Source of the DNA: Hyphomicrobiales bacterium | GTDB taxonomy: Bacteria > Pseudomonadota > Alphaproteobacteria > Rhizobiales > Beijerinckiaceae | Direction of reading: 5' to 3' | Assembly (NCBI GenBank): GCA_900466745.1 | Contig: UBNE01000027.1 | Coordinates: 62,001-126,000, forward strand | Length of the DNA: 64,000 nucleotides | Shown: positions 1 through 7,564 of the stretch, piece by piece | Position numbering within the stretch: position 1 is the first letter of the stretch | Layout: every line of letters begins with the position of its first letter | Program-made: the position numbers and the translations under genes | The notes under the pieces: generated by a model | Seen by the model: only the letters and a program-made list of their open reading frames with translations | Database searches by the model: none | Told to the model about the DNA's origin: nothing

Positions 1-62
1 GTAACTAAAGGCGGCACACGTTATAGCGAAAAATCGGGTGCCAAGTCAAGCGGTATTTGCCG

Positions 63-1262
63 CTATTGGCTAGATTCGCAATATTGTTGCCAGTCCTCCA
101 TCAATTTTCGACGTTTCTGCAGCGCATCTGAGCGCCGATATGCTCGCTCGGTCTCATTTCCGACCGCGTGCGCCAGCGCCGATTCGATGATCTCCCGCGG
201 ATGGTCCGTCTCATCCCCCGCCCAATCTCTGAACGTTGAGCGCCAGCCGTGCAGGGTCGCAGCCTTATCCGGCGAAGCGAGGCGAAGTGCCTTCGTCATC
301 GCCGTGTCCGATATCGGCGCGCCCTCCTTGCCGCCCTCGAAGACCAGCGCCGACGTTGATTGCTGGCGTCGCACCTCGACGATGGCAAGCGCTCGATCCG
401 TCAGCGGAACCACATGCTGGACTCCCGCCTTCATCCGATCGCCTGGGATGGTCCAAGTCTTTGCGGTCGTGTCGATCTCGTCGAAACGCGCGCCCCTCAC
501 CTCCCCGGCACGTCCGACCGTCATCACAAGGAACTCAACGGCCCGGGCCGCGGTGCCTGACGACTGCCGAAGCTTCGCCACGGTGGCGGCAGCTTGCACG
601 TGGCTGAGCGCCGCATGATGATCTTTCTCCCGCTTCTTGCGCGCCGGCATCACCTTGTCCAGCAGACCGCGCCACAGGGCCGGGTTGCCCGCCTTACGCC
701 ATTCGTGCGCGATGCCGTAGTCGATCACGGCTCGGATGCGCATGCGCAAGCGGTCGGCCGTTTCGGGCCGCTCATGCCAGTGCGGCAGCAGCGCTTCCTT
801 GACGTCGCCAAGCGCAATGTCGGCAATAGGCATGTCGTGAAGCGGCGCAGCGTAATCGCGGAGCGTCATTTCCCACTGCGCCTTGTGCTTCGGATTGCGC
901 CATCCCTCGGCCTTGCTTTCCAGCAGCGCCTCCATGCAATCGGCAAATGTCTTGGGCTTCGCAGCCGGCTTGGACACAGGTTTGGGACCGCGCGGGTCTT
1001 CGCCATTAGCCAGCCTGTCGCGGATGGCCTGCGCCTTCTGGCGCGCCAGCGACAGCGATACAGGCGCCGTTCCCGATCCATAGCCGCCCAAGCCGATCTC
1101 CACGCGCTTATCGCCGCGTCGGTAGACGAACACCCAGTTCTTGGACGGCGGGCGGTCGCCGCGAGGCTTCTGGACACGCAGCCAAAGGCCGCCACCATCT
1201 CCCAGCATGCCGGGCTTGACGTGGCTCTTGCATCGGCTCTCAGATAGTTTGTTGAGCGCCAT
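63..1262 (-). CDS. P4-like tyrosine recombinase/integrase
   Basis: Site-specific integrase of the P4-type tyrosine recombinase family. At 399 aa it has the usual length. An N-terminal arm-binding DUF4102-like domain (about 1-95, with GDGGGLWLRV and an SLARQKAQ helix) is followed by a core-binding domain (about 105-205) and the catalytic domain. R251, K278, H338-x-x-R341, H365 and the nucleophile Y375 (ERAYRRSD) are all present, so the enzyme looks intact. It reads leftward and ends close to the window edge. No tRNA and no other mobile-element gene lies immediately to its right, so any island it serves must be to the left, or it is a solitary relic. Confidence 0.93.
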   Translation of the reverse strand: MALNKLSESRCKSHVKPGMLGDGGGLWLRVQKPRGDRPPSKNWVFVYRRGDKRVEIGLGGYGSGTAPVSLSLARQKAQAIRDRLANGEDPRGPKPVSKPAAKPKTFADCMEALLESKAEGWRNPKHKAQWEMTLRDYAAPLHDMPIADIALGDVKEALLPHWHERPETADRLRMRIRAVIDYGIAHEWRKAGNPALWRGLLDKVMPARKKREKDHHAALSHVQAAATVAKLRQSSGTAARAVEFLVMTVGRAGEVRGARFDEIDTTAKTWTIPGDRMKAGVQHVVPLTDRALAIVEVRRQQSTSALVFEGGKEGAPISDTAMTKALRLASPDKAATLHGWRSTFRDWAGDETDHPREIIESALAHAVGNETERAYRRSDALQKRRKLMEDWQQYCESSQ

Positions 1263-1282
1263 GTCCTACCTTCCGACGAACC

Positions 1283-1314
1283 ATTGTCGTCATAACCGTC
1301 GTACTAACGACAAT
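1283..1314. repeat. Inverted repeat upstream of integrase
   Basis: ATTGTCGT (1283-1290) and ACGACAAT (1307-1314) form an 8-bp inverted repeat with a 16-bp spacer, 20 bp upstream of the integrase start. The spacer holds a further GTCGT. The location suits an integrase arm site or an operator for its promoter, but this is inference from position and symmetry only. Confidence 0.4.
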
Positions 1315-1524
1315 ACGGCAAACTTGGCCAACGGAGCAATCTTCAATGCCAATATCGCCAAATTTGCCCGATTTCGGCCAGGTTGGCGGTCATTCTCTTC
1401 CGCCAGTTTCGACGGCGTCGCATTGAATGGCGAATCCAGTGCGGCCTCGTCGGTTCCCCGCTGCTCGCATCGGCCTCCTCCGAAGCCCGGCTTCCGGTTG
1501 CCCGGCCGATGCCGGAGAGGCCAG

Positions 1525-2007
1525 ATGATCGACAGCGAATCCCCCGCCCCCGCCCTGATCGCCGGCTTCGTGCAGGCCGCCGAGACCGCCCGGCAGGCCG
1601 AGGACGCCTATCGCAAGGAAGCGGCGGCGCGGATCGCCACGCTCGCCGGCGCGCGCGCCACGGCCTTCCGGCGCCTCAACCTGGTGCGCAGCGTCGCGAC
1701 CGCCATCGCCGAGGCCGAGGAGCCGGAGAAAGCCGTCGCCCGGGCCCGCTTCGTCATCGCGCAGACGCTCGGCTGGGAGGAGCCCGGCCCCCGGCAGGCG
1801 CTCGTGCTCGACCGGCTGTCGCCCTTTCTCGAGGCGCTGTCGGCAAGCCTGGCGCCCGGCGCCGCCGCTGCCGACGGCAATGCCGCGGAATCAGGCGCGG
1901 CGGCAGCGTTGCGCCGCTTCGAGGACTGGTATCGCGCCGAGACCGGCAGCGAGTTCTATGCGCTGTTCGAGCGCTACATGCCCGAGACGCCGCGTGTCGA
2001 CTTCTAG
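1525..2007 (+). CDS. Hypothetical protein, first of an overlapping pair
   Basis: Family not recognised. The 160-aa product is alanine- and glutamate-rich and probably mostly helical, with no signal peptide or membrane segment. The ATG (MIDSES...) follows a good Shine-Dalgarno sequence (GGAGAGG), which decides this start over the open frame further upstream. The next gene starts inside its last codons at a GTG (14-bp overlap), so the two are probably translated together. The pair converges on selD, which ends 8 bp beyond the second gene. No function can be assigned. Confidence 0.75.
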   Translation: MIDSESPAPALIAGFVQAAETARQAEDAYRKEAAARIATLAGARATAFRRLNLVRSVATAIAEAEEPEKAVARARFVIAQTLGWEEPGPRQALVLDRLSPFLEALSASLAPGAAAADGNAAESGAAAALRRFEDWYRAETGSEFYALFERYMPETPRVDF

Positions 2008-2386
2008 CGGCCGGGAGCGCGGGCTCGGCACCGATTTCGACCGCTGGCTCGGCCGGCTCTTCCGCAAAGGGCCCTTCACGGCGCTGATCGTGCTGGTGAG
2101 GATCGCCCAGACGAAGGTCGAGCCGCTGCGCTCGACCTTCGTCCATGTGGTCGGCGACGCGATCGACTGGGGCGATATCGTGCTGATGCTGCGCGGCGCC
2201 GGCGTGAACTGGGACGGCGCCGCCTTCTTCCCGACCCGCGACGACGATGGCGGCCTGGTGCCCGACGAGACCGCCCGCGCCCGGCTGCGGGAGCTGGAAA
2301 CCGCGCTGCGCGGCAACCGGCTGGTGCTGAACGAGGGCGCCTTCTTCGACGTCTGGGGCCGGACCCTCAAGGTCGAGGAGGCGTGA
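1994..2386 (+). CDS. Hypothetical protein, second of an overlapping pair
   Basis: Family not recognised. The 130-aa product begins at a GTG overlapping the 3' end of the preceding gene by 14 bp, consistent with translational coupling. The sequence looks like a soluble globular domain with conserved-looking patches (DFDRWLGRLF near the start and FFDVWGRTLKVEE at the end). Its stop lies 8 bp from the stop of the convergent selD gene with no terminator hairpin seen between them. Proximity to selD might suggest a selenium role, but convergent orientation gives little support. Confidence 0.72.
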   Translation: MSTSSGRERGLGTDFDRWLGRLFRKGPFTALIVLVRIAQTKVEPLRSTFVHVVGDAIDWGDIVLMLRGAGVNWDGAAFFPTRDDDGGLVPDETARARLRELETALRGNRLVLNEGAFFDVWGRTLKVEEA

Positions 2387-2393
2387 GGCCGCG

Positions 2394-3470
2394 TCAGGCC
2401 ACCACGACGCGCTCCGGACCGGCCTCGACCCTGCCGACGATCCGCGCGGACGGATAACCCGCCGCCCTGATCCGGGCGAGCAGATCCCCGGCCCGCTCCG
2501 CCTTGCAGGAAACGAGCAGGCCGCCGGAGGTCTGCGGATCGGTAAGCAAATGGCGGCGCCAGTCGGGCAAGCCGGCCGGCAGCGTGGCACCCTCGCCATA
2601 GCTCGCCCAGTTCCGGTGCGAGGCGCCGGTCACCCGGCCCTCCTGCGCCAGCCGCTCCGCCTGCGACAGGAAAGGCAGATCGGCCAGGCTGAGCCGCAGG
2701 GTCGCGCCCGAGCCGCGCGCCATCTCCAGCCCATGGCCGAGGATGCCGAAGCCGGTGACGTCGGTGACCGCATGGACGTCGGCATCCTGCGCCAGCTCGG
2801 CGCCGACGCGGTTGAGCAGCGTCACCGAGGCGAGCATCTCGTCATAAGCCGCCGGCGAGAGCTCGCCCTTCTTGAAGGCCGCCGAATAGATGCCGACCCC
2901 GAGCGCCTTGGTCAGGATCAGCGCGTCGCCCGGCCTCGCCGCGTTGTTGCGCCGCAGATTCTTCGGGTTGAGCAGGCCGATCACGGCGAGCCCGTAGATC
3001 GGCTCCGGCGCGTCGATGGAATGCCCGCCGGCCACGGGAATGCCGGCCTCGGCGCAGATCGATGCGCCGCCTTTCAGGATCTCGCGCGTCATCGCCACGG
3101 GCAGCTTGTCGAGCGGCATGCCGAGGATGGCGAGCGCCATGATCGGCTTGCCGCCCATGGCGTAGACGTCGGAGATGGCGTTGGTCGCGGCGATGCGGCC
3201 GAAATCATGCGGATCGTCGACCATCGGCATGAAGAAATCGGTGGTGGCGACGACGCAGGTCTCGTCGTCGATCTGCCAGACCGCCGCGTCGTCGCCGGTC
3301 TCGGTGCCGACGAGGAGCTGCCTGTAGGGGCCCGCGGCGGGATGCTCGGCCAGCAGCTCCTGCAGCACCGAAGGCGCGAGCTTGCAGCCGCAACCGCCGC
3401 CATGGGCGAGGCTGGTCAGCCGGGGCGCCGGCGCCTGCACCGGGGCTTCGCGCTCGATCGTGTCACTCAT
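2394..3470 (-). CDS. selD: Selenide, water dikinase (selenophosphate synthase)
   Basis: Makes selenophosphate from selenide and ATP, the selenium donor for selenocysteyl-tRNA and selenouridine synthesis. The 358-aa form starts at MSDTIERE, chosen because AAAGGAG sits at the right distance upstream; the open frame extends further but has no better start. The loop [11 protein letters not shown] carries C27, C29 and K30, equivalent to E. coli C17, C19 and K20, so this is the cysteine rather than the selenocysteine form. The AIRS-type ATP-binding core ([20 protein letters not shown]) and the C-terminal domain ([10 protein letters not shown]) are complete. No selA, selB, selC, selU or selenoprotein gene is visible nearby. 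Confidence 0.95.
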   Translation of the reverse strand: MSDTIEREAPVQAPAPRLTSLAHGGGCGCKLAPSVLQELLAEHPAAGPYRQLLVGTETGDDAAVWQIDDETCVVATTDFFMPMVDDPHDFGRIAATNAISDVYAMGGKPIMALAILGMPLDKLPVAMTREILKGGASICAEAGIPVAGGHSIDAPEPIYGLAVIGLLNPKNLRRNNAARPGDALILTKALGVGIYSAAFKKGELSPAAYDEMLASVTLLNRVGAELAQDADVHAVTDVTGFGILGHGLEMARGSGATLRLSLADLPFLSQAERLAQEGRVTGASHRNWASYGEGATLPAGLPDWRRHLLTDPQTSGGLLVSCKAERAGDLLARIRAAGYPSARIVGRVEAGPERVVVA

Positions 3471-3591
3471 CTCGACAATCTCCTTTCGGCGCCGCCTCGG
3501 CCCGAATTGCGCTGACGCGGCCATCCCGGCTCCTCGCCTCGCGGCGGCCGGGATGGCCCGCATTCCGTCACCCTGTCCCGCGACGGCCGGA

Positions 3592-4686
3592 TCAGGCGGC
3601 GATCTCGGCCGATTTGATCGCGTATCTGAAACCGTCGGGGTCGAGGCAGTCGAGCAGCGCGCCGGCGACCTCGGCCTGCGGGTACATCAGGAAGGCGACC
3701 TTGTGGCGCGAGCCCGGCAGCGCGACGTCATGCGCCATGTTGTAGCCGAGCCAGTTGCCCTCCCAGGCGCCGAACAGCGTCTGGCGCGCCGCGACCACCT
3801 TGGGATTGTCGATGGCGTTGTTGCCGGGCGGCTCCTCCAGCACGACCTTGCGGACATCGGCCGGATCGGTCGCGACCCAGCCATGCCCCTCGAGCCAGAC
3901 CTCGGCACGGCAATGCTGCGCCTTGGTGATCGTCGCCGAGCCGGCTCCCAAGCTGGCATAGCCGAAGCGCGACGGCGCGACGCGGATGCCGTAGATGTCG
4001 CGCGCCGGAATGCCGACGGAACGGACCAGCGCGACGTAAAGCGCATTCAGATCGGCGCATTTGCCGCCGAGATTGCCGGTGCGCAGCATCGAGGCGACAT
4101 CGCCGGAGCCGCAGCCGCGCGTCCTGGCGTCGCGGAAGGTGTTCTCGACGACCCATTGATAGATGGCGCGCGCCTTCTCAACGTCGCTCGCCTTGCCCGC
4201 CACGGCCTTCTCGGCCGTTTCCCTGACGATGCCGTCGGTGGGCATCAGCTCGGTCGCCTCGAGATAGAGCTTGCGGTCGGCCTCCGCCAACGCCGCCTTG
4301 CCGCCCGCTGCGAAATCCTCCGCCCGGTCGCGCAGCGAAAAACGGCTGCGGAGCTCGACGGACGGCGCCGCCTCGCCGTCCCTGAAGACGAGATGCAGCA
4401 TCTGCGCGCCGTATTTCGGCTCGCGCACCAGCTCGGCCGAGGCGGCGTTGGTGGTCCAGTCGCTCTTGCCGGGTCTGATCCAGGCTTCCTCCTCCACCGA
4501 AGGCAGCGGGATCCAGGCCTGCGCCTTGCCCTGCCCGGCGAGGTCGAGCCGGGTCACCACCTCGAAATGGCGCCATGCTCCCGGCTTCGGCGCGAAGGCG
4601 GGCGCCTGCGCGAAACCGTGGCGCGGAAGCAGCAGCGCGGCGCCGGCCGCGGCGCCCGCCTGGAGCATAAGGCGACGATCGATCAT
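3592..4686 (-). CDS. Secreted transglutaminase-like cysteine protease
   Basis: Transglutaminase-like superfamily protein of 364 aa. The start [11 protein letters not shown] plus an alanine-rich hydrophobic stretch (about 9-27) looks like a Tat or Sec signal ending near FAQA, so export to the periplasm is likely. The catalytic triad of the superfamily is visible: C210 in GGKCADLN, H258 in [10 protein letters not shown] and D274 in ATDPAD. In bacteria such proteins are usually peptidases or amidases rather than cross-linking enzymes; the substrate is unknown. Its ATG overlaps the stop of the upstream thioredoxin-like gene (4683-4686), so the two form a coupled unit. Confidence 0.85.
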   Translation of the reverse strand: MIDRRLMLQAGAAAGAALLLPRHGFAQAPAFAPKPGAWRHFEVVTRLDLAGQGKAQAWIPLPSVEEEAWIRPGKSDWTTNAASAELVREPKYGAQMLHLVFRDGEAAPSVELRSRFSLRDRAEDFAAGGKAALAEADRKLYLEATELMPTDGIVRETAEKAVAGKASDVEKARAIYQWVVENTFRDARTRGCGSGDVASMLRTGNLGGKCADLNALYVALVRSVGIPARDIYGIRVAPSRFGYASLGAGSATITKAQHCRAEVWLEGHGWVATDPADVRKVVLEEPPGNNAIDNPKVVAARQTLFGAWEGNWLGYNMAHDVALPGSRHKVAFLMYPQAEVAGALLDCLDPDGFRYAIKSAEIAA

Positions 4687-5306
4687 CGGATGGGTCCTTC
4701 CTCTTTGGCCGCGGCGGTCGCGCCGGGCGGTTCCGCGCCGCCCGCCCGCTCCATGCCGGAGAGGGCTTCGAGGACCGGCGGGCTCAGCCAGTCCAGCGGC
4801 TCCTCGGTCCGAAGCGCCGGGCGCAGCTTTGTGTCGAGCACGAAGCTCGTGGGCAGGCCGAGGACCTGCCAGCGCTTCGTCGCGGCGCGGTCCGCGTCGA
4901 GCAGCACCGGGAAATCGACGGGGCGTGCCCTGAAGACGCTGCGCAGCCGCGCCGGAACCTCGCCGACATTGACGGCGAGGATGGTCACGGCGGGATCGCC
5001 GCGCCGTGCGAGCGCGTTCAGGGACGCCATTTCCGTGATGCAGGGCCCGCGCCAGGTGGCGAAGAAATGGACGATGACGGGCTTGCCGCGCAATTCCGCG
5101 AGAGCGAGCGGCCCCGCATCGAGGCGCTGCAGCGCCAATTCGGGCGTTTCCGGCAAGGACCAGCGCTCGAGCCCGCCCGCGGCGGCCAGGCCGGCCCCGG
5201 ACAGCACAGATAGCGCCACCCCGAGAGCCAGCCTCAGGAAGCTGCGCTTCGGCGCCCAGTTCGGTCCGGTTGCGCCCCGAAACTCGGGAGCAGAGACGGC
5301 GAGCAC
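4683..5306 (-). CDS. TlpA-like thioredoxin-fold protein lacking the first active-site Cys
   Basis: Thioredoxin-fold protein of 207 aa with an N-terminal hydrophobic segment (about 23-44), probably a membrane anchor or signal, and a TlpA/ResA-like domain (about 55-185). The active site reads W85-R86-G-P-C89 where the family has W-C-x-x-C, so only the second cysteine remains. The codon for R86 is CGC, one transition from TGC. The cis-proline region GLPTSF is intact. A single cysteine cannot do classical dithiol exchange, so the protein may be a trap, a monothiol enzyme, or specialised for its partner, the transglutaminase-like protein encoded next with a 4-bp overlap. Confidence 0.8.
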   Translation of the reverse strand: MLAVSAPEFRGATGPNWAPKRSFLRLALGVALSVLSGAGLAAAGGLERWSLPETPELALQRLDAGPLALAELRGKPVIVHFFATWRGPCITEMASLNALARRGDPAVTILAVNVGEVPARLRSVFRARPVDFPVLLDADRAATKRWQVLGLPTSFVLDTKLRPALRTEEPLDWLSPPVLEALSGMERAGGAEPPGATAAAKEEGPIR

Positions 5307-5443
5307 GACCGCATCCTTCCCCGCCGGGAGCGCGCCGTCAATGCGCGTTTCGGTGAGCGGGCCGGGGCCGAGCCGGCGAGGACGGCCCCGCCTCCTGCGA
5401 GGGGCCTCTTGCCTGGCTTGCCGGGCGCAGGCACCATCCGCCC

Positions 5444-5638
5444 ATGAAGCTGCTGCTGCTCCTCGGAGTCGCCGCCAGTTGCGGCTTGGCGGTCTGGCTC
5501 GCGCTCGACGGCAATGCCGTGATGGCCCTGCCGCTGGCGGTCGTCGTCGCCGCCCTGATCAGGACCCTGGTGCGCCTCGTCCGGGGCAAGCAGTTCCGGC
5601 CGGCCGACACGCCGATCCGGCAGGATACCGAGAGCTGA
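5444..5638 (+). CDS. Small two-helix membrane protein
   Basis: Family not recognised. The 64-aa product has two predicted membrane segments (about 2-21 and 27-44) followed by a basic stretch RLVRGKQFR and a short polar tail. It stands alone, divergent from the thioredoxin-like gene. No clear Shine-Dalgarno sequence was seen, but codon use matches the neighbours and no alternative frame fits. The gene is plausible but unproven. Confidence 0.55.
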   Translation: MKLLLLLGVAASCGLAVWLALDGNAVMALPLAVVVAALIRTLVRLVRGKQFRPADTPIRQDTES

Positions 5639-5766
5639 AGCCTCCTCCCGCCGCCTGCACGCCCGTAGACCTCCGGGTAACCATCCCGCCTGTTCCTGCT
5701 GAAAATCGCCTGTTTTCGCGTTATTTTGGCCTGAATCGGCATCAGGAACCGCTTACGGAGAAGCGC

Positions 5767-6150
5767 ATGGCTGCACCGATCGGCGTGGATCCCTGCGACG
5801 GCCTCGACTGCTTGCGCGACGGCGTGCTGAAAGCCGGCGTCCTCAACGCCAAGGCGCTTCAGGCGGGCGCCGAAAGCCATGTCGCGAAGCTCGCCGGGCG
5901 GCTGCCGCCCTCCTCCGCGCTGGACGAGGCCTGCTTCCAGGTGGTGACCGACGTCATCGCCTTCGCGCGCCTCCTCTACGGACAGGCGCAGATCGCCGAA
6001 TCGGAGAGCGCCCGCCGCAAGGCGTTGACGAGCATAGACAGGCTCGCGACCTTGGCCGCGACGGCCGGACCGACAGGCTCGACGGCGGCCGGACCCGCCC
6101 CGGAAGCGATTTTGCAGCGGGTTCCGGATCATGCTCCCGCCGGGCTGTAG
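5767..6150 (+). CDS. Hypothetical protein
   Basis: Family not recognised. The 127-aa product has no signal peptide or membrane helix and is predicted to be largely helical, with cysteines near the start (DPCDGLDC) and one more in the middle. GGAG about 6 bp upstream supports the ATG; the same frame is open for a long way upstream only because it runs antisense through other genes. It is the last chromosomal gene before tRNA-Phe and the prophage remnant. Confidence 0.65.
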   Translation: MAAPIGVDPCDGLDCLRDGVLKAGVLNAKALQAGAESHVAKLAGRLPPSSALDEACFQVVTDVIAFARLLYGQAQIAESESARRKALTSIDRLATLAATAGPTGSTAAGPAPEAILQRVPDHAPAGL

Positions 6151-6236
6151 AAAGCCGGCTGAAGTGACTGGACAGGCTTCGCGCCAGCCTCTATATCGCC
6201 CCCACCAACACGGACGGCGCGTCGCGCCCCGGGGGC

Positions 6237-6312
6237 GCCCAGGTAGCTCAGTTGGTAGAGCATGCGACTGAAAATCGCAGTGTCGGTGGTTCGATTCCGC
6301 CCCTGGGCACCA
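6237..6312 (+). tRNA. tRNA-Phe (GAA)
   Basis: Complete 76-nt cloverleaf including an encoded CCA. The acceptor GCCCAGG pairs with CCTGGGC, the anticodon stem TGCGA/TCGCA encloses loop CTGAAAA giving anticodon GAA, and the T arm is GGTGG-TTCGATT-CCGCC. An integrase remnant begins 88 bp downstream reading away from it, so the tRNA 3' end is the likely prophage attachment site; the tRNA itself is intact. Confidence 0.98.
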
Positions 6313-6400
6313 TCACTTTCCAGAAGTGCTGAAACGCCAAATACATAGCTGATAATAAGGGCTTACGCCTCACCGCACTGGTCAACAACGGTGAGCAACA

Positions 6401-7204
6401 ATGCTTTTTCGCCTAGTCCGCTCGATGAAACGCAACACGTCCGCCAACGCCTATTTCGTCCAGCGTATCCCCGTCGATGTGAAGGCCCGCGCAGCCGGCT
6501 TGAAGCTCTGCATCCCTCTCGCCGATGGATTTGTGGATAAGACCGTCCCGGCAGGGGCAGCAGACATTCGCTTCTCGTTGAGGACAGCCGACAAGTCCGA
6601 AGTGAAGCTCCGGCAGGCAGCGGCAGCGGCGTATCTGGAGCAAGTGTGGCGGAACCTCCGCGAGGCCAACGACAACGGCCCCATCCGCCTCCGTCAGGAC
6701 CAGATTGCCGCCCTCTCCGGGGAACTCTATGCGACCCTGGTGCGGGCCTTCGAGCAGGACCCCGGCTCACCTGAACGATGGCGCCAGCGTCGCGTGGAGA
6801 TTGACGAAGCCACGCGCTATAGCGTCCCGATAGAAGAGGGAATGCCGCTGAGTGAGATTGCGGACCCCGAGCGGGCCGCAGCGATGGAACGCGAGTTCGG
6901 GCGCGGGGTGGATGAACGGCTGGCCGCGAAGGCACTGATTGTCGATGCCGACAGCCGGGCCCGGTTGCTGGAAGCTGCCGCTCGCGTAAAGCGCGATGTC
7001 TACCTCGTCTTGGAGCACCGGGCCGAGGGCGACTACACGCCGGATGCGGGTGCCGCCAAGTTCCCGGAATGGAAGCCGCCAATTCACCAGAAACCCGCCG
7101 CTGCGTCTTCCCCGAAGGCCGCCGAGGGGACGTCGTCGGGGGCGTGGGCCTTCCCGGCTACGGCCCTTTCGGCGAACACGATGCAGTCATCGCCGACCAC
7201 ATAG
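6401..7204 (+). pseudogene. Truncated phage integrase (N-terminal DUF6538-like part)
   Basis: The 267-aa open frame resembles the N-terminal half of DUF6538-type phage integrases: a short start, a domain with YFVQRIPVDVK and FSLRTADKSEVKLRQ (roughly IRxSLxTxDxxEAxxRA in the family), then the PIRLRQDQIAALSGELY helix region. No catalytic tyrosine-recombinase domain follows; after about residue 225 the sequence becomes low-complexity and runs into the tail-protein fragment in another frame, marking a deletion joint near 7100-7150. Its position just after tRNA-Phe, reading away, is typical of a prophage integrase. It cannot be active. Confidence 0.72.
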
Positions 7205-7518
7205 AAGGCGTGACGATCCACTCTGCACGCTGGTGGGTGGCGTGGAATCCGAATGCGACGACCCCCTCGGCGAACGGCGTCCGGCTAGTGACGGCGGACA
7301 GTGGCCCCACGAATATCGTTGCCTTTATTGGGGCGACGCTCACGCGGGCCAGCACGACAAGCCCTGTCGTCGATGCGGTCGACATCACGAGCGCTATGCA
7401 GGATCTGCTCGATGCCAGGGTGCGAAAGACGATCGGCCATCAGATCGTCGGCAACGGCACCTCTGGTCCGAAAATCTAAGCCTCAAAGGGCGAGAGTGTT
7501 TGGGAGTTCAAGGCGTAG
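7069..7518 (+). pseudogene. Phage tail-protein C-terminal fragment with nonsense codon
   Basis: The recognisable part (about 7150 onward) has the look of a phage tail or host-specificity protein C-terminus: GPTNIVAFIGATL, AVDITSAMQDLLDAR, KTIGHQIVGNGTSGPKI. A TAA at 7477-7479 interrupts the frame, yet the same frame continues with ASKGESVWEFKA to a TAG at 7516-7518, so the TAA is probably a tyrosine codon that mutated. The 5' part is lost at the joint with the integrase remnant. The family assignment is by pattern only. Confidence 0.6.
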
Positions 7519-7564
7519 TTCAACCGACTTGCGCTGTGTCGTGCGTCGCGATATTGCGAGCGGC

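Noticed and set aside
3380..3395. Selenocysteine in SelD
   Set aside because: The active-site codons read as cysteine with no in-frame TGA in this region.
3382..6150. Very long open frame on the plus strand across the transglutaminase and thioredoxin genes
   Set aside because: High-GC antisense reading of real genes; the encoded sequence has no domain pattern and only its last 127 codons (from 5767) look like a gene. Similar long antisense frames at 16246-18570, 19537-21348 and 59492-61381 were dropped for the same reason.
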